From positions 1 through 64,000 of the forward strand of contig JACRCQ010000027.1 in assembly GCA_016218915.1 (NCBI GenBank): DNA of 64,000 nt. The letters are read 5' to 3'. This DNA comes from Deltaproteobacteria bacterium (GTDB lineage: Bacteria > Myxococcota_A > Polyangia > Polyangiales > Polyangiaceae). Both the position numbers and the translations under genes were made by a program. How positions within the stretch are numbered: position 1 is the first letter of the stretch; each line of letters begins with the position of its first letter. Shown here one piece after another: positions 17,178-25,580 of this stretch. The notes under the pieces are model-generated. The model ran no database searches. It was not told the DNA's origin and was given only the letters and a program-made list of their open reading frames with translations.

Positions 17178-19466
17178 ATGCCTTCCTCACGTCTTGCGGG
17201 ATTTCGCTGGTTGTGGCCTGCGCTCTGTTTTCTGCTTTCGTGGTCGTGGTGGGCCATCGGCTGCTCGGAGGAGTCCTCGAAGGCCCCGCCGATCTCCGGT
17301 GGTATCCCCGAGTTGACGATAACAGCCTCGCCGATCACGCTCCCTGCAGACGGCACCACAACGGACATCACGGTGCAGGCGAAGGACGGAAGCGGAGCGC
17401 TCGGACAGGGGTCTGTCGTGCTGACGGTTCCGCGGGGCAAGATCGATGGCAAGGACGTGGTAACCAAGACAGCGGGTCTTGCGAACGGACAGGCAATGTT
17501 CAGCTACTCGTGCGACGCCAAGGTCGACGCTGCATGCGTCGGCGCGCAGAAAGTCGTTGCCTCATGGACCGATACCAACGCGAGCACGACCATCGAATTC
17601 ACGAAGGCAGGCGATGGCGGGACAGATGCGAAGCCCGATGCCAAAGAAGGCGGGACCAACGAAGCCGGGCAGGACGTCGCCGTGGACGTGGCGGTCGACG
17701 TTCCTGAGGACGTTTCCGCGGACACCAGCGGGACCACCGAGGCCACGGTCGCCTTGAGCGTGAGCCGTCCCAAGATCTTCATGGGAGTCGGCGACTCGTC
17801 GGAGCTCACGGTCTCGCTGAAGAAGCCGGTCGACGCAGGCGGCGCGCCGATCGAGGGAGAGAATGTCAAGGTCACCACGGATCTCGGCGCCCTGACCGTG
17901 GGCGACGCGGGCACCCCCGGCAAGGAGGTGATCCTCACCACGAACGCGCAGGGGCTGGCCTACGCGAGGTTCACCGAGGAAGGCATTTCCGGCGTAGCGA
18001 GCATTGCGGCGACGCATCTCGCGAGCGGCGCCACGGACACGAAGATGGTCGGCATCCTTGCTGTCCAGCAGATCACGCATCTGTCCACCACCTGCGGAGG
18101 CAACGCCTGCACGATCATGGGGATCAAGGGCTCCGGGTTCAACGAGCAATCCCAGGTGACGTTCACGGTAGTCGACTCCAACAGCGATCCGGTTCCGGGT
18201 GTCGTCGTCAGCTTCTCGATCGATAACCCGCCGACCGGCACCACGGTTGCACCGTCGGGAACGACTGACGCGCAGGGCAAGGTCACCACGAATGTATCTG
18301 CCGGGCCGATCATCGGTGCCTTCACGGTCAAGGCGGTGGTGATCGCAGGGCTTGTGGAAGCCGAAAGCCCGACCATCGGCATCCGCGGTGCCAAGGCATC
18401 CAACCGCGGGTTCAGCCTGCAGTGCTCCCCGGTCAACGTAGCCGCCTATGCGGCGCCTTCTCCCCCTGCCAACTACCCGGTTACCTGTAATGTCAAGGTC
18501 GTGGATCGGTACAACAACCCTGTGGGCACTGGCACGTCGGTCAACTTCAAGGTCGAAGCAGGGTCGATTCCGAACGGAATCAACACCAAGAAGTACGATC
18601 CTGCCGGCACCAACACCGACGAAGGAACCGGCTCCGTGGTGTTCTCCACGATCGGAGCATGGCCTGCGTTGGACGTGGCTCCGCTCCCCGAACTCCTGCA
18701 GTATCCTGCGAAGCGGGATGCTGAGCCGTCCATCCCGGGGACGGTCACGCGCAATCCACGCGACGGACTCGTCACTGTGATCGTGTACGTGCAGGGCGAG
18801 GAGTTCTTCCAGGACGACAACAGCAACGGCAAGTGGGATCCCGGCGAGATGTTCGTCGACCAGGGAGAGCCGTTTGTCGATTCCAACGACAATGGTGTCC
18901 AGGATCCTGGCGAAGTGTTCATAGACACCGCACCCAACGACAATCAGTGGACGCCGCCGAACGGCAAGTGGGACAGCACGACCACGATCTGGACCGAAGC
19001 GAGGATTCTCTACACAGGGTATCCCAATACCCAGGGCCAGCCCGTTCCCGCGTTGCTCCCGAATCCTTTCGGACTCGTTGAGCACGGGGCTACTGCGACG
19101 CTTGAAGCCTACTTCCCGGACTTGAACATGAACCGGGTGCAGGCTGCGGGCACGTCATTCCAGGCGTCCCACATCGCCACCAAGGGGTCCTTGAGCTGGA
19201 AGGCTCCGGTGCTCCTGGATGGGTACGGATTCGAATGGGAGAGACGCCTGATGACACCAGATGGAACCGCCGACTGCGTCCCCTCTACCCCCATCTGCCA
19301 ATGGCGCGTGCTGTTCTACACATGGGATTCGGGATACTGCGGAGATCTCGAGGTGACAGGCACGCCTGATACCGATCTAACGCCGACTCAGCCTGATACG
19401 GCCAAGGTAGAGATCACGGTTCTCTCGACGAAGGTGACCGCGGCGTCGGCGGGCTCGATCGAATAG
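17178..19466 (+). CDS. Large lipoprotein with Ig-like (Big_1/invasin-type) domains
   Basis: About 760 residues after choosing the ATG at 17178, which follows GGGGAG; the signal peptide ends WWAIGC. The N-terminal half holds at least three bacterial Ig-like repeats with the Big_1 hallmarks (LPADGTTTDITVQAKD; GxV/LTTNAQGLAYARFT; TTDAQGKVTTNVSAG). An Asp/Asn-rich stretch around residues 550-610 (DDNSNGKWDPGE, DSNDNGVQDPGE) looks like calcium-binding loops. A short acidic insert (about 160-200) separates domains. It fits a surface adhesin or structural protein. No enzymatic motif seen. Confidence 0.82.
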   Translation: MPSSRLAGFRWLWPALCFLLSWSWWAIGCSEESSKAPPISGGIPELTITASPITLPADGTTTDITVQAKDGSGALGQGSVVLTVPRGKIDGKDVVTKTAGLANGQAMFSYSCDAKVDAACVGAQKVVASWTDTNASTTIEFTKAGDGGTDAKPDAKEGGTNEAGQDVAVDVAVDVPEDVSADTSGTTEATVALSVSRPKIFMGVGDSSELTVSLKKPVDAGGAPIEGENVKVTTDLGALTVGDAGTPGKEVILTTNAQGLAYARFTEEGISGVASIAATHLASGATDTKMVGILAVQQITHLSTTCGGNACTIMGIKGSGFNEQSQVTFTVVDSNSDPVPGVVVSFSIDNPPTGTTVAPSGTTDAQGKVTTNVSAGPIIGAFTVKAVVIAGLVEAESPTIGIRGAKASNRGFSLQCSPVNVAAYAAPSPPANYPVTCNVKVVDRYNNPVGTGTSVNFKVEAGSIPNGINTKKYDPAGTNTDEGTGSVVFSTIGAWPALDVAPLPELLQYPAKRDAEPSIPGTVTRNPRDGLVTVIVYVQGEEFFQDDNSNGKWDPGEMFVDQGEPFVDSNDNGVQDPGEVFIDTAPNDNQWTPPNGKWDSTTTIWTEARILYTGYPNTQGQPVPALLPNPFGLVEHGATATLEAYFPDLNMNRVQAAGTSFQASHIATKGSLSWKAPVLLDGYGFEWERRLMTPDGTADCVPSTPICQWRVLFYTWDSGYCGDLEVTGTPDTDLTPTQPDTAKVEITVLSTKVTAASAGSIE

Positions 19467-19502
19467 CGCTCTGACCTGAGACCTGACACGCCTCCGGCAC
19501 TC

Positions 19503-20006
19503 CTACCGCCCCGCGGTTGCCACCTTCACCAACACAATCTCGCTGCCGATCGGCTCTGCCTGCAGCTGTGCAGACGCGAGCACCGCCTCGAACGCATGCT
19601 GCAGCGTCACGTTCCTCAGGTCGATCGTGAGCCGCTTGTCTGGCACGCCGTCGGCAATCACGAGGTTGAATCCCCCGGTCGACGCGAGCATGCGCAGGAT
19701 CTCCGCTACCGGAGCCTGGTGGAACGACATGTTCTTCACCCGTCGGCTTCCCCTGCCCTGCATCACGCGCGCGAGCGGATCGCCTTCAGGCGCAGGAGCG
19801 ATCGCCCGTGTCTCGAAGCTTCGCGGAGGTTTCGAGAGCCCGTGGGACGCTGGGCCTGACGAGTCAGCGGGAGCCTCGGCCCAAGCGGGGAGCGCCAGCG
19901 CCTCGCGCTCGAGACCCGTCGGATCAGAGACACGCTCGCTCATGTCCTTCTGCGCACCGCAACTCGAGGCCAGAGCACTCACCAGTAGGAGCACCTTGCC
20001 TCTCAT
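19503..20006 (-). CDS. Small lipoprotein with secretin N-domain (STN-like)
   Basis: A 167-residue protein. Signal peptide MRGKVLLLVSALASSC; a Ser/Pro/Ala linker; then residues about 90-160 match the short N-domain of secretins and TonB receptors (VKNMSFHQAPVAEILRML, LTIDLRNVTLQHAFEAVL). PilQ and type II secretins carry such domains in the periplasm, but there is no secretin barrel here, so it is a free-standing domain that may dock on one. It follows the CapA-like gene by nine bases and is probably co-transcribed. Confidence 0.75.
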   Translation of the reverse strand: MRGKVLLLVSALASSCGAQKDMSERVSDPTGLEREALALPAWAEAPADSSGPASHGLSKPPRSFETRAIAPAPEGDPLARVMQGRGSRRVKNMSFHQAPVAEILRMLASTGGFNLVIADGVPDKRLTIDLRNVTLQHAFEAVLASAQLQAEPIGSEIVLVKVATAGR

Positions 20007-20015
20007 GGCGCTCGC

Positions 20016-21209
20016 CTACCCTTCGCCCTGTGCGCGACGGCTCGGAGGCGGCGCCTCCGGCCCCACCGGTGCTGCGTGCACCTGCCAGCATCCGTCTTCG
20101 CCATGCACTCCAAACGCTATCCCGCCCCAGGGACGGGAGATACCCCCCAGGTGCCTGAGAAAGCGCTTCTCCTGCCCCTGACCGGTCTTGACCTCGGCGA
20201 AGGGACGCATCTTGTAGTCGTCGATCCGGTACGGGCAGATCCAGAGCACGGGCGTGGCGAATGGAGCCAGCTCGATACGTGCGAGGTAGCCTGTGCCGTC
20301 GCGCGGACGACCGTCTTTCAGCCGCATCACGAGGTTGCCGAGGCTGTAGAGGATCGGGCGATCCCGGTACCACTCGATGCCCTGCACCACGTGGGGATGA
20401 TGTCCGATGATCACATCTGCGCCCGCGTCGATCGCAGCATGCGCAAGCTCCCTGGTTCGCGGCAAGGGATGGTCGAGGAACTCGCACCCTCCGTGATGGC
20501 TCACGGCGATGGCATCAAGGGTCGGATCTGCGCGCAGAGCGCGCACAGATTCGACGAGCGTTGCCTTGTCAGGCCCTGCGACGAACTCGGCTGCCTTGTG
20601 GGTGCGGAGCACGCCCTGGTTCCAGATATCGGTCACGGCCAGCACAGCGAGCCGCACTCCGCCATGCTCCACGATCGTGGCGCCATACGCCTGCTTGCGG
20701 TCGCGCCCAGCCCCCACATAGCGGATACCCACCCGATCGAGGTTGTCGAGCGTCTCGAAGAACCCTTTCTTTCCGTAGTCCCACGCATGATTGTTCGCGA
20801 GGGAAACGACGTCGAACCCGGATCGTTTCAGCGAATCAGCGCCGGATGGGGGCCCGGAGAACACCAGCTCCATGTCCGGCGACTGCGTCTCACCATGCCT
20901 GTCGGTCAGCACGCTCTCCAGGTTGGCAAAGCGGACATCGCCAGCGCCGAGCCAGCGCGAGATGGGCGCAAAGAAGTCGTGCCCCGGCTTGCGCAGCAGC
21001 ACCTGCCCGACCTCGCGGCCGTAGCTGATGTCCCCGGCTGCAACCAGCCTCAGCCGTCTGGCAGCAGGCGCGTCGGGTAGAGCCGGAGGATCGGGCGAGG
21101 TCGAGACAGCGACAGGTGCTTGCGCGTCGAGCGGCTCGGTCGACGCGCGGGCCGAGCATGCGAGCGCTAGCAGCCCGAGACCGGACGCGGCGAGATCGCG
21201 AAGTCGCAC
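20016..21209 (-). CDS. CapA-family (PGA_cap) metallophosphatase-like lipoprotein
   Basis: A 397-residue protein of the CapA/PgsA family, a calcineurin-like fold found in poly-gamma-glutamate capsule operons and in many lone proteins. Visible are AAGDISYGR, FANLESVL, SLANNHAWDYG, VSHHGGCEF and IIGHHPHVVQG, the family's conserved metal-site blocks. The open frame extends to a TTG at 21281, but the GTG at 21209 begins a lipoprotein signal ending LLALAC and is preferred. No capB/capC partners are nearby, so capsule synthesis is not implied; an envelope phosphoesterase is as likely. Confidence 0.85.
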   Translation of the reverse strand: MRLRDLAASGLGLLALACSARASTEPLDAQAPVAVSTSPDPPALPDAPAARRLRLVAAGDISYGREVGQVLLRKPGHDFFAPISRWLGAGDVRFANLESVLTDRHGETQSPDMELVFSGPPSGADSLKRSGFDVVSLANNHAWDYGKKGFFETLDNLDRVGIRYVGAGRDRKQAYGATIVEHGGVRLAVLAVTDIWNQGVLRTHKAAEFVAGPDKATLVESVRALRADPTLDAIAVSHHGGCEFLDHPLPRTRELAHAAIDAGADVIIGHHPHVVQGIEWYRDRPILYSLGNLVMRLKDGRPRDGTGYLARIELAPFATPVLWICPYRIDDYKMRPFAEVKTGQGQEKRFLRHLGGISRPWGGIAFGVHGEDGCWQVHAAPVGPEAPPPSRRAQGEG

Positions 21210-21249
21210 GATCAGGATACGCCTGCTGAGCCCCGTCGATTCCCGCGGA

Positions 21250-21417
21250 TCAGTGCACGCCACCCGATGCGATGTAGCCAATCAGCGCACCGTAGACCGT
21301 CGATATGTAGGGATTGGCCGTGATGGGGCAGGCACCGGTGCGGCACCCGACAAAACGGTTGTAGGCGAGGCCGAGAAGCCCGCCGACCACGACGAAAGCG
21401 ATCAACCTGGCAGTCAT
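21250..21417 (-). CDS. DUF6132-like small membrane protein
   Basis: A 55-residue gene easily missed because of its length. It begins MTARLIAFVVVGGLLGLAY, one membrane helix, followed by the conserved-looking GCRTGACPITANPYISTVYG and a second hydrophobic stretch. Small proteins with the GCxxGxCPITxNP pattern form the DUF6132 group, often next to rhodanese or sulfur-related genes elsewhere; role unknown. GGAG eight bases upstream supports the ATG. It sits 51 bases after the TerB-like gene and 40 bases before the CapA-like gene, in the same direction. Confidence 0.78.
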   Translation of the reverse strand: MTARLIAFVVVGGLLGLAYNRFVGCRTGACPITANPYISTVYGALIGYIASGGVH

Positions 21418-21468
21418 GATGCAAGCTCCACGACGGTAGGAGCTTGGAGCGGGGAAAAGGGTTCGCCC

Positions 21469-21825
21469 TCAGCCTGCGAGCGCCTTTTCCATCATCTTGT
21501 CCAGCTCGGCCTTGGGCACGCCAATGACCTCGGCCACGCGCTCCAGGAAGACTCTCTCTTCCGTGGCGTACTTCTTGTCGGCCGCCGCTGCCTCGACCAG
21601 GATCCCGAAGGCCTCGCCCCGAACCGCCTCCGGGAACGTCATCAGCTCGCGCGCTGCCTCGTCGCCGTCCATGATCGGGAACAACGCGTCGCGCTCCTCG
21701 CTGCCAAGCTCGAACTTCTTGAGCAGGTTGTTGATGAACGCATCCTCAGCCGGATCGAGATCGTCGTCGACGACCACAACACCTGCGATCAGCCGGCACA
21801 GCTTGCGACGCGTAAACTCGTCCAT
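21469..21825 (-). CDS. TerB-like protein
   Basis: A 118-residue all-helical soluble protein resembling the TerB/tellurite-resistance fold: acidic residues DDDLDPAEDAFI near the N-terminus, EAAAADKKYATEERVFL in the second half, and a terminal MMEKAL helix. TerB-fold proteins bind metal through paired acidic sites and appear in stress and membrane-associated complexes. AGGAGG ahead of the ATG at 21825 fixes the start; a longer frame to 21867 has no support. No other ter genes occur nearby, so tellurite resistance should not be assumed. Confidence 0.8.
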   Translation of the reverse strand: MDEFTRRKLCRLIAGVVVVDDDLDPAEDAFINNLLKKFELGSEERDALFPIMDGDEAARELMTFPEAVRGEAFGILVEAAAADKKYATEERVFLERVAEVIGVPKAELDKMMEKALAG

Positions 21826-21873
21826 CGGATCCTCCTGTTGAGCCTTCGGGTATACTGGCCGGCGCACGGGAGT

Positions 21874-23922
21874 TCAAGCCTCACTCCTGCCCGGGGGGCG
21901 ATCCGAAGCCCTATCCAGCAGACGGACTCGCTCGACGCTCGCCTTGTCGCCGATGAGGATCATCACATCGCCGGCCAGCAGGGGTTGGGCGGTATCCAGG
22001 GGCAGCGGAGTGAGCGCGCCTCCCTCGTTTGCGCGACGCAGCCCTACGCAGGTCACGCCCCAGCGTCGCACCAGATCGATTTCACGCAGGGTGTGCCCTG
22101 CAAAGGGCCGGGGCACGGGTACTGCGCACACTTCGTGCAACAAGGGGGTCAGCTCGTTGGCCGGCTCCGCTTGCTCCGCAAGCTGCCCGTCCGGATCCAT
22201 GCCCAGATACCCCCGCAGCAGCTCTCGCGCACACAGATCCATCACCTCGTAGCGCGTGACCACGCCCACCACGCGTCCGGAGCCGTTCACCACGGGTAGC
22301 GCCGGCAGATGACAGCGCGTGAAAGCGGCAACCGCTTGCGCGAGCACGTCTCTCTCGCTCAGCATGGGCGCGTCCATCATGACATCCCGAGCGACTCCTT
22401 GCGCATCAGCCCGATCCCCCATCAGGGCTTTGACGTTGTCGAGATTGACCACACCGACCACGCGTCCTGCCTGCTGCGGATCTTCCACGACGAGGATGTC
22501 GTCCCGACAAACTCGCAGGTAGCGCAGCACCTCGGCCATCGCAAGATCAGGCGCGATCACGTCCTGCGTCGGGAGCATCAGCTCTGCCACGGTCTGCTCG
22601 TGCAGGACCCCGGACCTGCGTCCTGCCATGGCATCAATCCCCCTGCGTGCCAGCCGCAACACCGGCACCGTGTCATCGCGCATCGCAGAAGACACGAACA
22701 CCGACGCAACCACTGCGAGGGTGGCGGGAAACACGACCAGATAGTTGCCGGTCAGCTCTGCCGCGATGAGAATCGCCGTCAAAGGCGCACGCGTGGTTCC
22801 CGCGACGACTGCGGCCATTCCGACGATGGCATAGGAATGGCGCCCTTCGACCGTTCCCGGCCACCAACGTTGCGCGGCCTCTCCGATCATGCTGCCCACC
22901 GACGCACCGGCGAACAACGATGGAGCGAACATCCCGCCAGCGCCTCCGGAGCCCAGTGTCATCGAGGTCGCTGCGAGCTTGGCGATGAGCAGCACGGCGA
23001 CCGCAGCGATCGGGAGATGCTCGGACAAGAGCGACCCGATCGTCGAATAGCCGACGCCTCGAACCGTGGGCCAGAACAGCCCAATCCCCCCGATCACCGC
23101 ACCGCCCAGCACAGGTTTGATCCAGTCAGGAACGCCGAGCCGATCGTGCACGCGTCCGCTCTGCTCGAGCATCACCATGAATGCGAGCGCAGTCGCACCC
23201 GAAGCGATCCCGACCACCAGGTAGCCGCCCATCTCGATCGGCGAGACCAGCACGAACTCGGGGACCGGGAAGGCCGGGCGCCCCCCGAACAGGTGTCGCG
23301 CAACCAATGCCGAGCTGAAGGCAGAGATCCCCAGCGGTAGGATGCTGCGAACGGCGTAGCCCCCGAGCACGATCTCGCCCGCGAACACGCAGCCCGCGAT
23401 CGGTGCCTGCAGAAGCCCGCCCAGGGCGGCGGCCAGGCCGCACGCTGCGAGCACGTGCACGCGATAGCGCGGCAGCGCGAGATGGCGCCCCAACGCCGTG
23501 CCTAGCCTGGAGCCGAGCTGGCCGACCGCGCCCTCGCATCCGGCGCTGCCCCCGGTCGTGACTGTGAGCAGATTGGCAAGGACCCTCGCAATCGTCGAGC
23601 CCCGCGTGCTTCGCTCCGGCAGCTCGGAATGGATGAACTCCGCAGCGCCGTGCGCACGCTGTCGCGCCGATGGTCGACCTTCGAGCCTTCCCACGGCAAG
23701 CCCGCCGAGCGCCGGAATGGCAAGAACCGCCAGCACTGCTACAGGGCCGCTCCAGCCGTCGAGGATCGCGAACGCACGGCGTGACAGCTCGACCAGGTAC
23801 AGGACGGACGCCGAGGCCAATCCGCCGATCAGACCGACGATCAAGGCCGCGATCGGAACAGCGAGGCGTCCCGCTTCGCCGCCCTCGCGCGCTGCCCCGC
23901 TCTTCCCCCCTGCTCCCCTCAT
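21874..23922 (-). CDS. ClC-family chloride channel/transporter with CBS pair and TrkA-C-like domain
   Basis: A 682-residue membrane protein. The N-terminal 420 residues form the ClC body with multiple helices: GGSAGCEGAVGQ matches the GxxxGxEGP filter block (gating Glu kept, final Pro replaced by Ala), and GSGGAGGMFAPSLFAG matches the second filter block. Residues about 450-570 are a CBS pair, which in this family senses nucleotides. The last 110 residues resemble a TrkA-C domain (PRPFAGHTLREIDL, GDVMILIGD). Keeping the gating Glu suggests Cl-/H+ exchange. Its ATG overlaps the stop of the upstream gene as ATGA. Confidence 0.92.
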   Translation of the reverse strand: MRGAGGKSGAAREGGEAGRLAVPIAALIVGLIGGLASASVLYLVELSRRAFAILDGWSGPVAVLAVLAIPALGGLAVGRLEGRPSARQRAHGAAEFIHSELPERSTRGSTIARVLANLLTVTTGGSAGCEGAVGQLGSRLGTALGRHLALPRYRVHVLAACGLAAALGGLLQAPIAGCVFAGEIVLGGYAVRSILPLGISAFSSALVARHLFGGRPAFPVPEFVLVSPIEMGGYLVVGIASGATALAFMVMLEQSGRVHDRLGVPDWIKPVLGGAVIGGIGLFWPTVRGVGYSTIGSLLSEHLPIAAVAVLLIAKLAATSMTLGSGGAGGMFAPSLFAGASVGSMIGEAAQRWWPGTVEGRHSYAIVGMAAVVAGTTRAPLTAILIAAELTGNYLVVFPATLAVVASVFVSSAMRDDTVPVLRLARRGIDAMAGRRSGVLHEQTVAELMLPTQDVIAPDLAMAEVLRYLRVCRDDILVVEDPQQAGRVVGVVNLDNVKALMGDRADAQGVARDVMMDAPMLSERDVLAQAVAAFTRCHLPALPVVNGSGRVVGVVTRYEVMDLCARELLRGYLGMDPDGQLAEQAEPANELTPLLHEVCAVPVPRPFAGHTLREIDLVRRWGVTCVGLRRANEGGALTPLPLDTAQPLLAGDVMILIGDKASVERVRLLDRASDRPPGRSEA

Positions 23923-24626
23923 TTCGCCTTGAATCGCGCTCCGGCCGCGTCCATGCGGCCTCGGAAGGAGTCGTACCAGCGAACCTCAATGGGATTCGTG
24001 CAGTCGATCGACAGCGCCCGCAAGCTCTCCACGCGCTCGTGACGGTGCATGGTGAGCTTGGCGCTCGTGAACCACTGCTTCTCGTGCCCGATCGCGTCCA
24101 CCGAGACCTCGGTCCGCAGGATCTCGTCGCCGAGTCGCGAGTAGGTGCGATACGGGAAGTGAATGGGCAGCCCGGCGCCGGGTCGCTTCATCTCGAACTG
24201 GAAGATCTCCGCGCCGTTCTCCGTGACCACGGTTCGCATCTTCGAGCGCTTCAACACCACGCGCACATCCGAAGCAAAGCTCGGATAGCCCCACGTCTCC
24301 TCCTCGAGCACGCGAACCTTGTCCGAAGAGGTCGCAAGCACCTGGGTCCAGTAGCCGAAGTCCGATGCGCGTCGTTCCAGGTACATCGAGCCGACCGGCA
24401 GATTGAACCAGGGCCGATGCCTGGCAGCGAAGCCGATGATCGCCTCGGTGAACGGGCCGATGCTCGTCTCCTCGTAGTCGATCACGCCGACGGAGACGAC
24501 GCCGCGTCCGCCGCGGAGCACGACCGGTTCGAGCGGAGGGGGGAGCATGGGTCGCATCGGATCCGCGCTACAGCGGAACAAGGCGAACCAACCGCGGGCG
24601 GCGCCAACGACGATGGGCAATTCCAT
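23919..24626 (-). CDS. Acetoacetate decarboxylase-like protein
   Basis: A 235-residue soluble protein of the acetoacetate decarboxylase (ADC) superfamily, judged from the double-barrel-type blocks GVIDYEETSIGPFTEAIIG and LPVGSMYLERRASDFGYW. True ADC forms a Schiff base through a Lys in a basic pair; I cannot identify that Lys with confidence, so the activity may differ (many family members act on other keto acids). It is translationally coupled to the ClC gene by ATGA overlap, an unusual partnership. Confidence 0.65.
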   Translation of the reverse strand: MELPIVVGAARGWFALFRCSADPMRPMLPPPLEPVVLRGGRGVVSVGVIDYEETSIGPFTEAIIGFAARHRPWFNLPVGSMYLERRASDFGYWTQVLATSSDKVRVLEEETWGYPSFASDVRVVLKRSKMRTVVTENGAEIFQFEMKRPGAGLPIHFPYRTYSRLGDEILRTEVSVDAIGHEKQWFTSAKLTMHRHERVESLRALSIDCTNPIEVRWYDSFRGRMDAAGARFKAK

Positions 24627-24684
24627 GGCGAAACGCTAGCCCTGCCTGCCATGCGCGAGCAAGAGGCAGTGGGATCCTCGCGAT

Positions 24685-25434
24685 TCAGGCCTTGCTCCAC
24701 TGGTCGACCTGACGGCTAGCCCTGCCGAGCAGGTCCAGCACCACCTCGTACGACCTCTCCACCTCCGGCCAGGTGCTGTCCGGCTTGTGGCGGGTGTGGA
24801 GCGCCTCTCCAAGCGCCCGCGGCTCAACGTCGTATCGCTTGGACACCTCAGCCATGAACTGGTCGGTCGAAGCTGCCGGGTCGAGCCCGTCGTGCTCGAA
24901 CACCACGCGCAGCACGCCGAGCAGCTGGGGCACGAACAGGTGCAGCCCCCACAGAAGGGGCGTGGGCCTGGGACGCTCCATCAGCCAGGTCCGCCGGAGC
25001 TTGAGCGTGACATTTCTCAGCTCGTGCTCGCACGCAAGCCGAAGGTCCTTGAACTCTATGCGCAGATTCGAAAGCAGATCCTCTCCGCACAGCATCCGGT
25101 AGCAGCGCTGAATCTCATGGAGCTTGATCGGCAGCGCGTCGGCACCACGCCGGATCTCCTCGCGCGAGAGCACGAACGGCGCACAGCGGATCTGCACCTT
25201 CGCTGCCTGAAGCAGCTCCCCGAGCTCCCGTAAAGCCGCCGGCCCGGCATCGTCCAGCACGAGCAGCAGGTTCACATCCGACGTTTCCGGCTCGAAGTCC
25301 CCGCGCGCCGCAGAGCCGTAGAGCGCCGCCATCACCAGGTTGCTCTTCGCAAGCGCCGAAAGGGAGTCCACCAGCGTCATCGCCTGCTCCCTCGCAGCCT
25401 CAAGCTCGATCCTGCGCCCTCGCTCGCTCATCAT
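24685..25434 (-). CDS. Nucleotidyltransferase-domain protein
   Basis: A 249-residue cytosolic protein. Near residue 40 it has the minimal nucleotidyltransferase signature LYGSAARGDFEPETSDVNLL: GS and the first Asp-x-Asp-like site (DVN) are present, with Asn where the second Asp often is. The C-terminal two thirds are helical, resembling substrate-binding parts of antibiotic adenylyltransferases or HepT-like partners. No toxin or antitoxin neighbour is obvious. The ATG pair at 25434/25431 follows AGGAAGG; the frame continues upstream without support. Confidence 0.72.
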   Translation of the reverse strand: MMSERGRRIELEAAREQAMTLVDSLSALAKSNLVMAALYGSAARGDFEPETSDVNLLLVLDDAGPAALRELGELLQAAKVQIRCAPFVLSREEIRRGADALPIKLHEIQRCYRMLCGEDLLSNLRIEFKDLRLACEHELRNVTLKLRRTWLMERPRPTPLLWGLHLFVPQLLGVLRVVFEHDGLDPAASTDQFMAEVSKRYDVEPRALGEALHTRHKPDSTWPEVERSYEVVLDLLGRASRQVDQWSKA

Positions 25435-25580
25435 CCTGTGCACCTTCCTCGGCCGAATCCAGGGGACGTTGCGCCTCGTGATGGGCACCCGCCCGCCGCC
25501 CAGCCGCTCAGACAGGATAGCCCTCGTCGCGCGGCGTAGTCCATGGGCGCGGAGCCGGCTCACCGGCGATCCACGAGGCT

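Noticed and set aside
17562..19085. A 507-codon minus frame inside the Ig-like lipoprotein gene
   Set aside because: Arg/His/Asp-rich shadow; the plus-strand gene has signal peptide, repeats and start site.
20016..21209. Poly-gamma-glutamate capsule locus
   Set aside because: Only a CapA-like protein is present; the MurE-like ligase is 10 kb away and CapB/CapC are absent.
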